From: Bacillota bacterium
Lineage (GTDB): Bacteria > Bacillota > Desulfotomaculia > Desulfotomaculales > Desulfotomaculaceae
Assembly (NCBI GenBank): GCA_023481335.1
Contig: JAMCWI010000028.1
Span: forward strand, 1-10,286
Direction of reading: 5' to 3'
DNA length: 10,286 nt
The translations under genes were made by a program, and so were the position numbers. This document shows positions 1 to 6,617 of this stretch, piece by piece. The notes beneath the pieces are model-generated. The model ran no database searches. It was not told the DNA's origin and saw nothing but the letters and a program-made list of their open reading frames with translations. Position 1 is the first letter of the stretch; each line of letters begins with the position of its first letter.

Positions 1-37
1 GATCGAACACTCTTTCACTGTAAATAGACTTCTCCAT
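1..37 (-). CDS. 5' end of a probable Nudix hydrolase (ADP-ribose pyrophosphatase-like), cut by the window edge
   Basis: Only the first 12 codons are inside the window, reading MEKSIYSERVFD. This resembles the usual opening of Firmicute ADP-ribose pyrophosphatases (Nudix family), which begin with a similar EK-x-SER-x-F pattern. The Nudix box itself would lie outside the window, so the family call rests on a short N-terminal resemblance. The ATG at 37-35 is preceded on the minus strand by GAGAAGG, a plausible ribosome binding site that overlaps the stop codon of the 22-codon ORF upstream. The gene would be transcribed leftward from the strong promoter at 151-179. If the call is right, the enzyme hydrolyses ADP-ribose to AMP and ribose 5-phosphate in the cytoplasm. 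Confidence 0.45.
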   Translation of the reverse strand, partial: MEKSIYSERVFD

Positions 38-49
38 AAATTTGCCTTC

Positions 50-118
50 TCAAGCTAATGGTTGCAGGCCAAAATGGGTGCACAGTTGTCCCAAGGCGAC
101 GGGCATTTCAATTCTCAT
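50..118 (-). pseudogene. 22-codon remnant of a NifX/NifB-family (iron-molybdenum cofactor) protein, or a leader peptide
   Basis: The minus strand encodes MRIEMPVALGQLCTHFG followed by LQPLA and a TGA stop. The first 17 residues match the opening of small dinitrogenase iron-molybdenum cofactor family proteins (NifX, NifY and the NifB C-terminal domain; about 100-130 residues), which typically start MKIAxPVxxGxxxxHFG. The family's next residues (usually HC and an acidic strand) are absent and the frame closes at once, so this is a truncated relic. An AAAGGAC ribosome binding site lies about 11 bases upstream of the ATG, so translation is still plausible. The stop overlaps the ribosome binding site of the next gene, so the ORF might now serve as a translationally coupled leader. 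The homology is seen by eye; the leader role is inference. Confidence 0.5.
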
Positions 119-150
119 AATCCATACGTCCTTTCGTTTGTTTCATAAGA

Positions 151-179
151 ATTATACAAACTTAATGAACTAATGTCAA
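151..179 (-). promoter_or_regulatory. Consensus sigma-A promoter firing leftward
   Basis: On the minus strand TTGACA (179-174) and TATAAT (156-151) are separated by exactly 17 bases. Both hexamers match the vegetative consensus perfectly. Transcription would start near 145 and run through the 22-codon NifX-like ORF into the Nudix-like gene at the left edge. Confidence 0.75.
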
Positions 180-310
180 TAATAATATATATAATTTACT
201 GAGGAAATATATGAATATATCATTTAGTATTTTTATGCAAAGTACATGATGTATTTTATAATATTATTTAAATAACAAATATATCTTTGTATTGAGCACG
301 TTAACTAAGG
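180..310. other. AT-rich non-coding stretch, probably decayed DNA
   Basis: This stretch is made almost entirely of A and T runs and differs sharply in composition from the GC-rich genes around it. It holds no ORF longer than a dozen codons. Its right end abuts the helix-turn-helix fragment at 311. One frame near 291-305 reads IEHVN, which would fit the residues usually found just before that domain. It may therefore be the degraded body of the regulator whose C-terminus survives, but this is inference. Confidence 0.5.
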
Positions 311-388
311 GAACTGGGCATTGACAAGACGACATTATGGCGTAAAATAAAGAGGTTAAGAGAATCCGGTTTGCTGAATAATATCTAA
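311..388 (+). pseudogene. C-terminal Fis-type helix-turn-helix fragment of a sigma-54-dependent activator
   Basis: The plus strand reads ELGIDKTTLWRKIKRL, then RESGLLNNI and a TAA stop at 386-388. The core (LGIxxTTLWRKIK) is the diagnostic DNA-recognition end of the Fis-family HTH_8 domain that closes sigma-54 (NtrC-type) activators. Upstream in the same frame there is a stop at 302-304, so no start or AAA+ domain is attached; a frameshift or small deletion near 306-310 separates it from any remaining N-terminal part. It cannot make a functional activator. In anaerobes such activators often sit beside NifX-family and Mrp/MinD-type ATPase genes (the ORP-type clusters of Desulfovibrio), which fits the NifX-like relic and the mrp gene here. 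The domain call is seen in sequence; the cluster origin is inference. Confidence 0.65.
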
Positions 389-421
389 AAAAAATATTTT
401 ATATTTCTTAAGTGCCACTGG

Positions 422-450
422 TTGATTTTATCTGGCGGCGGTATTATAAT
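422..450 (+). promoter_or_regulatory. Probable sigma-A promoter of the mrp gene
   Basis: TTGATT (422-427) and a perfect TATAAT (445-450) are separated by 17 bases. A start near 457 would give a leader of about 40 bases ending in AAGGAGG (483-489), 8 bases before the mrp ATG. Confidence 0.6.
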
Positions 451-497
451 CAATTATGAACTATTGACCATATCATTCCTGCAAGGAGGCATCAAGT

Positions 498-1367
498 ATG
501 ACTGATAAAAGCGCCTGCGGATCATGCGGCGACCAGGACAGCAGTTGCGGCTGCGAAAGTTGTGGGGACAAGCAAGCAGACGGTTGCCCGGGGGCAAAGT
601 CCCACGAGCCGGAAAAACTGGTGGAGAACGACCACAGCAAGATAAAAAACGTGTATGCCGTTATGAGCGGCAAAGGTGGCGTGGGCAAGTCTTCGGTAAC
701 GGCCCTTTTGGCATCCGGTTTCAAGAAGAAAGGTTACAATGTCGGCATCCTTGACGCCGATATTACCGGCCCGAGCATTCCCAAGATGTTTGGCCTCAAA
801 GGCCCGGCCGAGAGCACCGGCTTTGGTATTTTGCCGATGACGAGCCCGGGCGGCATAAAAGTCATGTCGCTGAACCTTTTGGTACCCAACGAGAACGACC
901 CGGTGATCTGGCGCGGGCCGGTAATTGCCGGTGCGGTAAAGCAGTTCTGGACAGACGTGCTGTGGGGGAACCTTGACTACCTTTTTGTCGACCTGCCGCC
1001 CGGCACCGGCGACGTGCCGCTGACGGTAATGCAGTCACTGCCGGTTAACGGCCTGATCATAGTCTCTTCGCCTCAGGACCTGGCTGTAATGGTGGTCAAA
1101 AAGGCCATTAAGATGGCCCAGATAATGAGCGTGCCGATTATCGGGCTTGTTGAGAATTTAAGCAGCACTGTATGCCCGCACTGCGGGGGTGAGATAGAAC
1201 TCTTCGGCCGGGGGCAGGGCAAGGAAGTGTCGGAGGAACTTGGTATCCCGTTCCTCGGGGATTTGCCGGTAGACCCCTTGCTTTCAAAACTTTGCGATGA
1301 GGGGAAGGTTGAAGAATACCAGAGCAACCTTTTTGTCCACCTCATCCCCGAAGCGATAATTCATTAA
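498..1367 (+). CDS. Mrp/NBP35-family ATP-binding iron-sulfur cluster carrier
   Basis: This 289-residue P-loop ATPase of the MinD/Mrp class is expected to bind an Fe-S cluster at a dimer interface and hand it to apoproteins in the cytoplasm. Visible motifs are the deviant Walker A GKGGVGKSS (58-66), switch I LDADITGPSIP (85-95), Walker B DLPPGTGD (165-172) and the cluster-binding CPHCGG (226-231). The N-terminal 30 residues carry six cysteines (C7, C10, C17, C19, C22, C30), an extension recalling the ferredoxin-like N-terminus of Nbp35 and absent from short ApbC/Mrp proteins. The start is supported by a strong AAGGAGG 8 bases upstream. It stands alone, with its own promoter and a hairpin terminator after it. 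Nearby fragments of a NifX-like gene and a sigma-54 activator suggest it once belonged to an ORP-like cluster. The family is certain; the client proteins are unknown. Confidence 0.92.
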   Translation: MTDKSACGSCGDQDSSCGCESCGDKQADGCPGAKSHEPEKLVENDHSKIKNVYAVMSGKGGVGKSSVTALLASGFKKKGYNVGILDADITGPSIPKMFGLKGPAESTGFGILPMTSPGGIKVMSLNLLVPNENDPVIWRGPVIAGAVKQFWTDVLWGNLDYLFVDLPPGTGDVPLTVMQSLPVNGLIIVSSPQDLAVMVVKKAIKMAQIMSVPIIGLVENLSSTVCPHCGGEIELFGRGQGKEVSEELGIPFLGDLPVDPLLSKLCDEGKVEEYQSNLFVHLIPEAIIH

Positions 1368-1379
1368 CCTTGTTCTTAC

Positions 1380-1387
1380 CATTAAAT
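1380..1387 (+). promoter_or_regulatory. Weak candidate sigma-E -10 box for yqfC
   Basis: CATTAAAT matches 6 of 8 positions of the mother-cell sigma-E -10 consensus CATACAAT, but no convincing -35 lies 14-15 bases upstream. The candidate is raised because yqfC is sigma-E dependent in Bacillus subtilis. A start about 10 bases downstream would fall near the beginning of the hairpin at 1398. Confidence 0.2.
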
Positions 1388-1397
1388 AGTAATCAGC

Positions 1398-1441
1398 CCC
1401 CTCCTACCCGCATAAAATTGTGGTAAGGAGGGGATTTTTTT
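1398..1441 (+). terminator. Hairpin plus T-tract after mrp, overlapping the yqfC ribosome binding site
   Basis: CCCCTCCT (1398-1405) pairs perfectly with AGGAGGGG (1426-1433), and the stem extends through ACC/GGT with one bulged A. Seven T residues follow at 1435-1441. This is the form of an intrinsic terminator for mrp. The same 3' arm is the Shine-Dalgarno sequence of yqfC, and the T-tract supplies both the spacer and the TT of its TTG start codon. The element could therefore stop mrp transcripts, hide the yqfC ribosome binding site, or both. Confidence 0.6.
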
Positions 1442-1724
1442 GGCCTGGAATGATTTAAAAAAAAGGGTTAAGCAGCAGTTTTCCGATTTTTTGGAGATCC
1501 CCGGCGATGTCGCGCTGGACCTGCCCAAAATCGTACTGGTGGGGAATGTCCAGCTTTTTGTTGAAAATCACCGGGGTATTCTCGAATACTCCCCGGAAAG
1601 CGTACGTATAAACACTGTGGACGGCGAGCTTTCCGTTTCCGGAAAGGAACTCATCCTCCGCAACGTCCGGCCTGATGAAATATGCGTGGTTGGCGAGATC
1701 AGTTCGATTAACTTTCTGAAATAG
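1440..1724 (+). CDS. yqfC: Sporulation protein YqfC
   Basis: This 94-residue protein belongs to the YqfC/YabP sporulation family. In Bacillus subtilis yqfC is transcribed in the mother cell under sigma-E, next to yqfD; its molecular role is not established. The family match is visible in the basic N-terminus, the segment LPKIVLVGN, the beta-rich centre (VQLFVENHRGILEYSPESV), the stretch SGKELILRNVRPDEI and the final GEISSINF. There is no signal peptide or membrane segment. The start is TTG at 1440, 6 bases after AAGGAGGGG; no ATG or GTG offers a better alternative. The ribosome binding site is the 3' arm of the preceding hairpin, which may regulate its translation. yqfD follows after 52 bases. 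Confidence 0.88.
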   Translation: MAWNDLKKRVKQQFSDFLEIPGDVALDLPKIVLVGNVQLFVENHRGILEYSPESVRINTVDGELSVSGKELILRNVRPDEICVVGEISSINFLK

Positions 1725-1776
1725 GCCGGCCTCGTTTTCAGGTATTTTTTCTTTAAAGCCAGGGGGGTATTCGAAA

Positions 1777-3009
1777 ATGCTTCTTTTTAAAATAATGTCA
1801 TTTCTTACGGGGTATGTCCGGATTATTGTAAAGGGTGACGCTACGGAGAAATTTGTGAACATGGCAGCCAGCAGGGGGCTTTATCTCTGGGATGTCGGGA
1901 AGCCGGAGGGCGGCGGGATCAGTTTAAAAACGCGAGTTTCCGCGGTCAGGCCGCTGCGCCACATAGCACGGCGGACGAAGTGCCGATTTTATATTGAATC
2001 CCGCCACGGCGCCCCTTTTTGGATATCCCGCCTGCAGCGAAGGAAGGTTTTGGCTGCGGGTTTTATCTTATTTACCGGGTCTTTATATTTTCTTTCCTCA
2101 CTCGTCTTTACATTAGAGGTAAAGGGCAACAAGTCACTGGAAACGGGGCAGATCCTGGCCATTGCCGAAGAAGCGGGCCTGAAAAAGGGAGTTTTAAAAT
2201 GGCAGTTCGAGCCGACTCAGGTTGAGGCGGCGTTAGAAGAACGCCTGCCGCTGGTTTCATGGGCAGGAGTCTATATCAAGGGGACAAGGGTCACCATTGA
2301 AATCGCGGAAAAGGTGCTGCCGGAGAAAAAGGACCTGCGACCCGCCCATGTTGTGGCGAAAAAGGCGGGTGTAATAAGCGAGGTCCTGGTTTTCGACGGA
2401 CTGGCCGCAGTAAAGGAAGGGGATACAGTAATGCCCGGGCAGGTGCTGATTTCCGGCGTGATTCCTCCCCCCGGCGAACAGGAGAAACCGGAGAAAGACA
2501 ATACCTCAAAAGTGAGTAAGCCCCCGCGCCTCGTCCACGCCCAGGGCATAGCCCGCGCCCGGGTATGGTATGAAGGGTACGGAGAGGCAAAGCCGGTTGA
2601 GACAGGCTTGAGGCCGGGCGGAAGGCAGGCGGCCCGCTACAGTATTAAATACCACGATAAGGAAATAATCATGTTAGATACTTTAAACACTCCATTTGAT
2701 CAGTGTGAACAAGAGATTTCGATTAAAAGGCTGCCTTCATGGAGGAATATCAGCGTACCCGTCGAACTAGTTACAATAAAATACGTGGAAATGGTAGGCT
2801 ACCGTGAAGACCGGGGGCGGGAAGGCGCACGCCGCCTGGCCGGGGAAATGGCGCTGCAGTCAGCGATGAATCAGCTGCCGCCGGGCGCCAGGCTGACCGT
2901 GCAGCGTTTTGAGGAAGCGCATACTGAAAATCCGGAAAACCTGGTGAGAGTTAAAGCGATCCTGGAGGTTATAGAGGATATCGGCGTTGAAAGGGTTTTT
3001 AGTCATTAG
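1777..3009 (+). CDS. yqfD: Sporulation protein YqfD (membrane-anchored, stage IV type)
   Basis: The protein has 410 residues, close to the usual length of about 400 for YqfD. It begins with a soluble domain (MSFLTGYVRIIVKG at about 7-20), then a single membrane helix at about 91-112. A POTRA/FtsQ-like segment follows (about 113-180, starting FTLEVKGN), then a long extracytoplasmic domain with AGVISEVLVFDG and a C-terminal LAGEMALQSAMNQLPPGA region. YqfD is a sigma-E controlled sporulation protein in Bacillus; the biochemical function is not known. The ATG at 1777 is preceded by AGGGGGG with a 9-base spacer. A second ATG at 1795 would remove six residues but has a weaker site. phoH starts 15 bases downstream, so the genes are co-transcribed. 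Confidence 0.88.
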   Translation: MLLFKIMSFLTGYVRIIVKGDATEKFVNMAASRGLYLWDVGKPEGGGISLKTRVSAVRPLRHIARRTKCRFYIESRHGAPFWISRLQRRKVLAAGFILFTGSLYFLSSLVFTLEVKGNKSLETGQILAIAEEAGLKKGVLKWQFEPTQVEAALEERLPLVSWAGVYIKGTRVTIEIAEKVLPEKKDLRPAHVVAKKAGVISEVLVFDGLAAVKEGDTVMPGQVLISGVIPPPGEQEKPEKDNTSKVSKPPRLVHAQGIARARVWYEGYGEAKPVETGLRPGGRQAARYSIKYHDKEIIMLDTLNTPFDQCEQEISIKRLPSWRNISVPVELVTIKYVEMVGYREDRGREGARRLAGEMALQSAMNQLPPGARLTVQRFEEAHTENPENLVRVKAILEVIEDIGVERVFSH

Positions 3010-3024
3010 ACAGGGGGCCGGGTA

Positions 3025-3999
3025 TTGACAGGTAAATTTGAGGCCGGGGTTGAGCTGAGCGATATCGGAGCGGCTGCCGAAATATTCGGCGAACGGGACG
3101 CTCACCTGGAGCAGATTGAAAAGAGTTTTGGCGTCCGCGTCCTATCGAGAGGCCAGGAAATAATTATTTCCGGGGAAAAAGCCCGGGTCGAACAGGCCTG
3201 CGAAGTAATCACCCAACTCCGGGAATTTTACCGCGCTGGCAACCGGTTGACCAACCGGGAAGTGGCCTACGCAATCAAGGCCACCCAGAGCGGGATAAAA
3301 CAGGCCATGGAAAGCCTGGCCAGGGATATTACCCTGGTTACTCCACGCGGCAAGCAAATAAAGCCCAAAACAATCGGTCAAAAAAAATATGTGGAGTTGA
3401 TTAAAAACCACGACATAGCCTTCGCCATCGGTCCGGCAGGTACCGGTAAGACCTACCTGGCCGTTGTTATGGCCATAAAGGCCCTGCGCAATAAGGAGGT
3501 AGAGCGCCTGGTGCTGACCCGGCCTGCCGTCGAGGCCGGGGAAAAGCTGGGGTTTCTGCCGGGCGACCTGCAGGAAAAAATCGACCCATACTTAAGGCCG
3601 CTTTACGACAGCCTGTACGATATACTCGGGGTGGAAAATACCCAGAAATACCTGGAAAAGCACATCATAGAGATCGCCCCTCTGGCCTACATGCGGGGCA
3701 GGACGCTGGAAGACTCGTTTATCATCCTTGATGAGGCGCAAAACACCACTCCCGAGCAGATGAAGATGTTCCTGACCAGAATGGGTTTTGGTTCCAAAAC
3801 GGTGATAACGGGCGACATCACCCAGATTGACCTGCCGCGGGCGCAGCTTTCCGGGCTGGTCAACGCCTTAACGGTTTTGAAAGACGTGCAGGGCATAGGT
3901 ATTCATACTCTTACCGGCGAAGACATCGTGCGGCACCCTCTGGTCGAAGAGATTATCCGGGCCTATGAAAAGGAGAGCAGGGTGCTGGAAGAGAGGTGA
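3025..3999 (+). CDS. phoH: PhoH-like protein (YbeZ/PhoH family ATPase)
   Basis: This 324-residue cytoplasmic ATPase has an N-terminal KH-like region (about 12-70, with IIISGEKARVEQA) followed by the PhoH P-loop domain. Walker A is GPAGTGKT (136-143), the family motif RPAVEAGEKLGFLPGD is at 166-181, and Walker B FIILDEAQNT is at 232-241, followed by TGDITQIDLP. PhoH/YbeZ proteins are linked to RNA metabolism and are encoded next to YbeY in many bacteria, with which YbeZ is thought to cooperate in rRNA processing; here ybeY is two genes downstream. The start is TTG at 3025 with CAGGGGG 7 bases upstream; no in-frame ATG fits the family N-terminus. The stop overlaps the ribosome binding site of pgpH. 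Confidence 0.93.
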   Translation: MTGKFEAGVELSDIGAAAEIFGERDAHLEQIEKSFGVRVLSRGQEIIISGEKARVEQACEVITQLREFYRAGNRLTNREVAYAIKATQSGIKQAMESLARDITLVTPRGKQIKPKTIGQKKYVELIKNHDIAFAIGPAGTGKTYLAVVMAIKALRNKEVERLVLTRPAVEAGEKLGFLPGDLQEKIDPYLRPLYDSLYDILGVENTQKYLEKHIIEIAPLAYMRGRTLEDSFIILDEAQNTTPEQMKMFLTRMGFGSKTVITGDITQIDLPRAQLSGLVNALTVLKDVQGIGIHTLTGEDIVRHPLVEEIIRAYEKESRVLEER

Positions 4000-4005
4000 A
4001 AAACA

Positions 4006-6189
4006 ATGCTTTCTGTCGGCAGGATAAGGGGTAAAATGGCTGCCGTGCTTTCCATGCTGGTCAGGCAGCGCACGATCCGGCGTGGTGGCGCGGCGCTCTT
4101 GTTTTTAGTTGCGATCACATTCATTATCTCCGTTGATTTCGTCCCGGAAAAGAACGACCTGACGGTCGGCTATCCCTCGCCAAAGACTTTTGAAGCCGAG
4201 AAGGGCGTTGTTTTTGAGGACCGGAATAAAACCGAAGAACTGCGCCGCCGGGCTTCCGAGGCTGTAAAAAAGGTGTACGAAAAGGACCCGAAAGTCAGTG
4301 CCGCTGTCCTGAACGATATTACCGAACTGGGGAATAAGGTGCGGGAGGTCCAGGGCGACGCCGCTGCAGACTCCGCGGCAAAAACGGCCAGGCTAAAGGC
4401 AGTGCTGCCGTTTACCATAAACGAAGCCGATTTGGCGGTGCTGGCCCGCTCAGCGCCAAAAGAAACTGAAATTGCGGAGTCGTTTGTAAAAGATCTGATT
4501 ACCCAGGCCATGGAAGCAGAAGAAGGGGTAAGCCAGGAGAAGCTGGAGGAAACGAAAAAGTCCATAGACGGCCAACTGGCGGCGGTGCACCTGGCCAGGC
4601 CCTTCGATGAATTTGCCCTTGGTTTGAACGACCGCTATTTGCGGCCTAACGCCTTTGTCAACCATGACAAGACCAGGCAGAAACAGGAAGAGGCGGCCAA
4701 CACGGTGCCGCCGGCGATGGTTACGGTAAAGGCCGGCGAAAAAATAATCGGAAAAGGGGAAATACTGACCGAGGATCACCTGGCCAAGCTCCAGGCGCTG
4801 GGGCTGACCCGGCAGTTGGTGCCTTTTAAATCAATTATCGGTATTTTTTTGCTGATCACTCTCCTGATGGGGGTGGTGCTCTGCTATATTTACCAGCAGA
4901 ACCGGGAGATTTACGAGCATGCCGGTCACCTGTACCTCCTCGGCATTATTGTCCTTGTGATCCTCGCTATCGGCAAGGCTATCGTAGCCATTGACATCAA
5001 CAGGTGGCCGGAACTCGGAGCCCAGTTTGGCTATATGGTGCCCCTGGCGGCAGCCGGAATGCTGATCGCCATTTTGCTCGATTCACGGCTGGCCATACTG
5101 GTTGTAGCCATAACAAGCCTGCTTCTGGGAATCATGACCGGCAACCAGCTGCGCTTCGACCTGGTGGGACTGATGGGAGGGATCACCGGGGTCTACAGCG
5201 TGTCCAAGCTTAGCCAGCGGGGCGACCTGGTCCGGGCGGGCATATACACCAGCGCGTCAATTGTGTCCGGTATAATGATAGTAGGGCTTATCAATGGCTT
5301 GCCTATTGTCTTTCTACTGACCTCAAGCCTGTCGCTGGGGCTCATAAACGGCATTCTTTCGTCAATCGTGACCAACGGCGCCCTTCCTTTTCTGGAAAGC
5401 ACTTTTCGCCTTACTTCACCGGTGAGACTTTTGGAGCTTTCCCACCCAAACAACGAGCTTTTAAAAAGGCTTTTGACGGAAGCGCCCGGCACTTACCACC
5501 ACAGCATAATTGTCGCCAATCTGGCCGAGGCGGCGGCTGACGCCGTGAAAGGGGAATCACTTCTGGTCAGGGTGGGTGCATACTACCACGATATAGGCAA
5601 AGTAAAAAGACCTTATTTTTGCGCAGAAAACCAGATGGACTGCGATAACCCGCACGATAAGATCGCGCCCACATTGAGCACCCTGATCCTTACCTCGCAC
5701 GTCAAGGACGGGGTGGAAATGGCGAAAGAGCACAAGCTGCCCCAGGGCATTATCGACATTATCGAGCAGCACCACGGCAGCGGCCTGGTCAGCTATTTTT
5801 ACCACAAGGCTTTGGAGGGTGACCGTACCGAAACGATCAGCGAAGAGGAATTCCGTTATGAGGGTCCCAAGCCTCGCAGCCGGGAGGCGGCTATTGTAAT
5901 GCTGGCCGATTCGGTAGAAGCTGCCGTCCGCTCGCTTCAGAACCGGACGCCGGGACGGATAGAGGGACTGGTGCGAAAAATTATAAAGGATAAACTGAAC
6001 GACGGCCAGCTTGAAGAGAGCGACCTGACTTTCAAGGACTTGAACGCCATTGCCAATGCCTTTGTCAGAGTGCTTTCGGGGATATTCCACTCCCGGGTGG
6101 AGTACCCTGATATGTCCCAGGAAATGGAAAGGAGACACAAGAATGCCGGTACTCGTAAGCAACTTGCAGGAAAAAGTAGCGGTGGATGA
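4006..6189 (+). CDS. pgpH: 7TM-HD cyclic-di-AMP phosphodiesterase (PgpH/YqfF)
   Basis: This 727-residue membrane enzyme has the PgpH layout. One N-terminal helix (about 28-46) is followed by a large extracytoplasmic 7TMR-HDED domain (about 50-270), a cluster of seven membrane helices (about 275-480) and a cytoplasmic HD domain. Metal-site residues are all present: H499, H528-D529 (YHDIGK), H565, H589-H590 (EQHHGSG) and D635. PgpH degrades c-di-AMP to pApA, a messenger controlling potassium and osmolyte balance and wall stress. The catalytic set is intact, so I expect an active enzyme. The ATG at 4006 follows GAGAGGTGA, which includes the phoH stop. The 3' end overlaps ybeY by 47 bases in another frame, suggesting translational coupling. 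The diadenylate cyclase that would make its substrate is not in the window. Confidence 0.93.
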   Translation: MLSVGRIRGKMAAVLSMLVRQRTIRRGGAALLFLVAITFIISVDFVPEKNDLTVGYPSPKTFEAEKGVVFEDRNKTEELRRRASEAVKKVYEKDPKVSAAVLNDITELGNKVREVQGDAAADSAAKTARLKAVLPFTINEADLAVLARSAPKETEIAESFVKDLITQAMEAEEGVSQEKLEETKKSIDGQLAAVHLARPFDEFALGLNDRYLRPNAFVNHDKTRQKQEEAANTVPPAMVTVKAGEKIIGKGEILTEDHLAKLQALGLTRQLVPFKSIIGIFLLITLLMGVVLCYIYQQNREIYEHAGHLYLLGIIVLVILAIGKAIVAIDINRWPELGAQFGYMVPLAAAGMLIAILLDSRLAILVVAITSLLLGIMTGNQLRFDLVGLMGGITGVYSVSKLSQRGDLVRAGIYTSASIVSGIMIVGLINGLPIVFLLTSSLSLGLINGILSSIVTNGALPFLESTFRLTSPVRLLELSHPNNELLKRLLTEAPGTYHHSIIVANLAEAAADAVKGESLLVRVGAYYHDIGKVKRPYFCAENQMDCDNPHDKIAPTLSTLILTSHVKDGVEMAKEHKLPQGIIDIIEQHHGSGLVSYFYHKALEGDRTETISEEEFRYEGPKPRSREAAIVMLADSVEAAVRSLQNRTPGRIEGLVRKIIKDKLNDGQLEESDLTFKDLNAIANAFVRVLSGIFHSRVEYPDMSQEMERRHKNAGTRKQLAGKSSGG

Positions 6190-6604
6190 TGAATTTTCTA
6201 GTTTTCTGTCCGTTGTGGCCGGCGAGGTGCTGAAGGAAGAGGGATACGACATGGAATCCGAGGTAGGCCTGGTTTTTGTGGATGAAGACTATATCCACGG
6301 CCTCAACTTGCAGTACCGCGGCGTAGACGCCCCCACCGACGTGCTGTCCTTTGCCATGCAGGAAGGAGAGCAGATGCCGGACGAGGGGGATGAAAACATT
6401 CTGGGGGATGTTGTCATATCTCTTCAGACGGCCCTGCGGCAGGCCGGGGAATACGGCCACAGCTTCCGCCGGGAAGCCGCCTACCTGACGGTGCACGGAG
6501 TTTTGCACCTTTTAGGTTACGACCACCAGAATGAGCAGGACCATGCCGAAATGCGCCGCAAGGAAGAAGGAATACTTGTCCGTCTCGGCATGTCCCGAGT
6601 TTAA
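6143..6604 (+). CDS. ybeY: Endoribonuclease YbeY (16S rRNA maturation)
   Basis: This 153-residue metalloenzyme is needed for 16S rRNA 3'-end maturation and ribosome quality control. The zinc motif H-x3-H-x5-H is intact as HGVLHLLGYDH (H118, H122, H128). The conserved YRG-x-D-x-PTDVLSF (58-70) and the GDVVISL segment (89-95) are also present. I place the start at ATG 6143, 8 bases after AAAGGAG (6128-6134), giving the family's N-terminus (MPVLVSN). The open frame extends further upstream to an ATG at 6050, but that extension lies wholly inside pgpH, has no good ribosome binding site and matches no YbeY. It overlaps the end of pgpH by 47 bases. dgkA follows after 13 bases. Confidence 0.95.
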   Translation: MPVLVSNLQEKVAVDDEFSSFLSVVAGEVLKEEGYDMESEVGLVFVDEDYIHGLNLQYRGVDAPTDVLSFAMQEGEQMPDEGDENILGDVVISLQTALRQAGEYGHSFRREAAYLTVHGVLHLLGYDHQNEQDHAEMRRKEEGILVRLGMSRV

Positions 6605-6617
6605 GGTGAAATAAGCC

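Noticed and set aside
321..348. TTGACA and TAAAAT, 16 bases apart, as a promoter for mrp
   Set aside because: The hexamers fall inside the codons of the helix-turn-helix fragment (IDKTTLWRK) and are probably coincidental; the TTGATT/TATAAT pair at 422-450 is closer to mrp and better spaced from its start. Use as a secondary start cannot be excluded.
1455..1862. 135-codon minus-strand open frame across yqfC and the start of yqfD
   Set aside because: It is a shadow of two recognised sporulation genes and crosses their intergenic gap without any family resemblance.
6050..6142. Upstream extension of the ybeY frame to an ATG at 6050
   Set aside because: It lies entirely within pgpH, has no good ribosome binding site and does not resemble a YbeY N-terminus; ATG 6143 has AAAGGAG at ideal spacing.
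5557..6252. 231-codon minus-strand open frame opposite pgpH and ybeY
   Set aside because: It is antisense to two clearly conserved genes, has no recognisable motif, and is explained by the high GC content of those genes.
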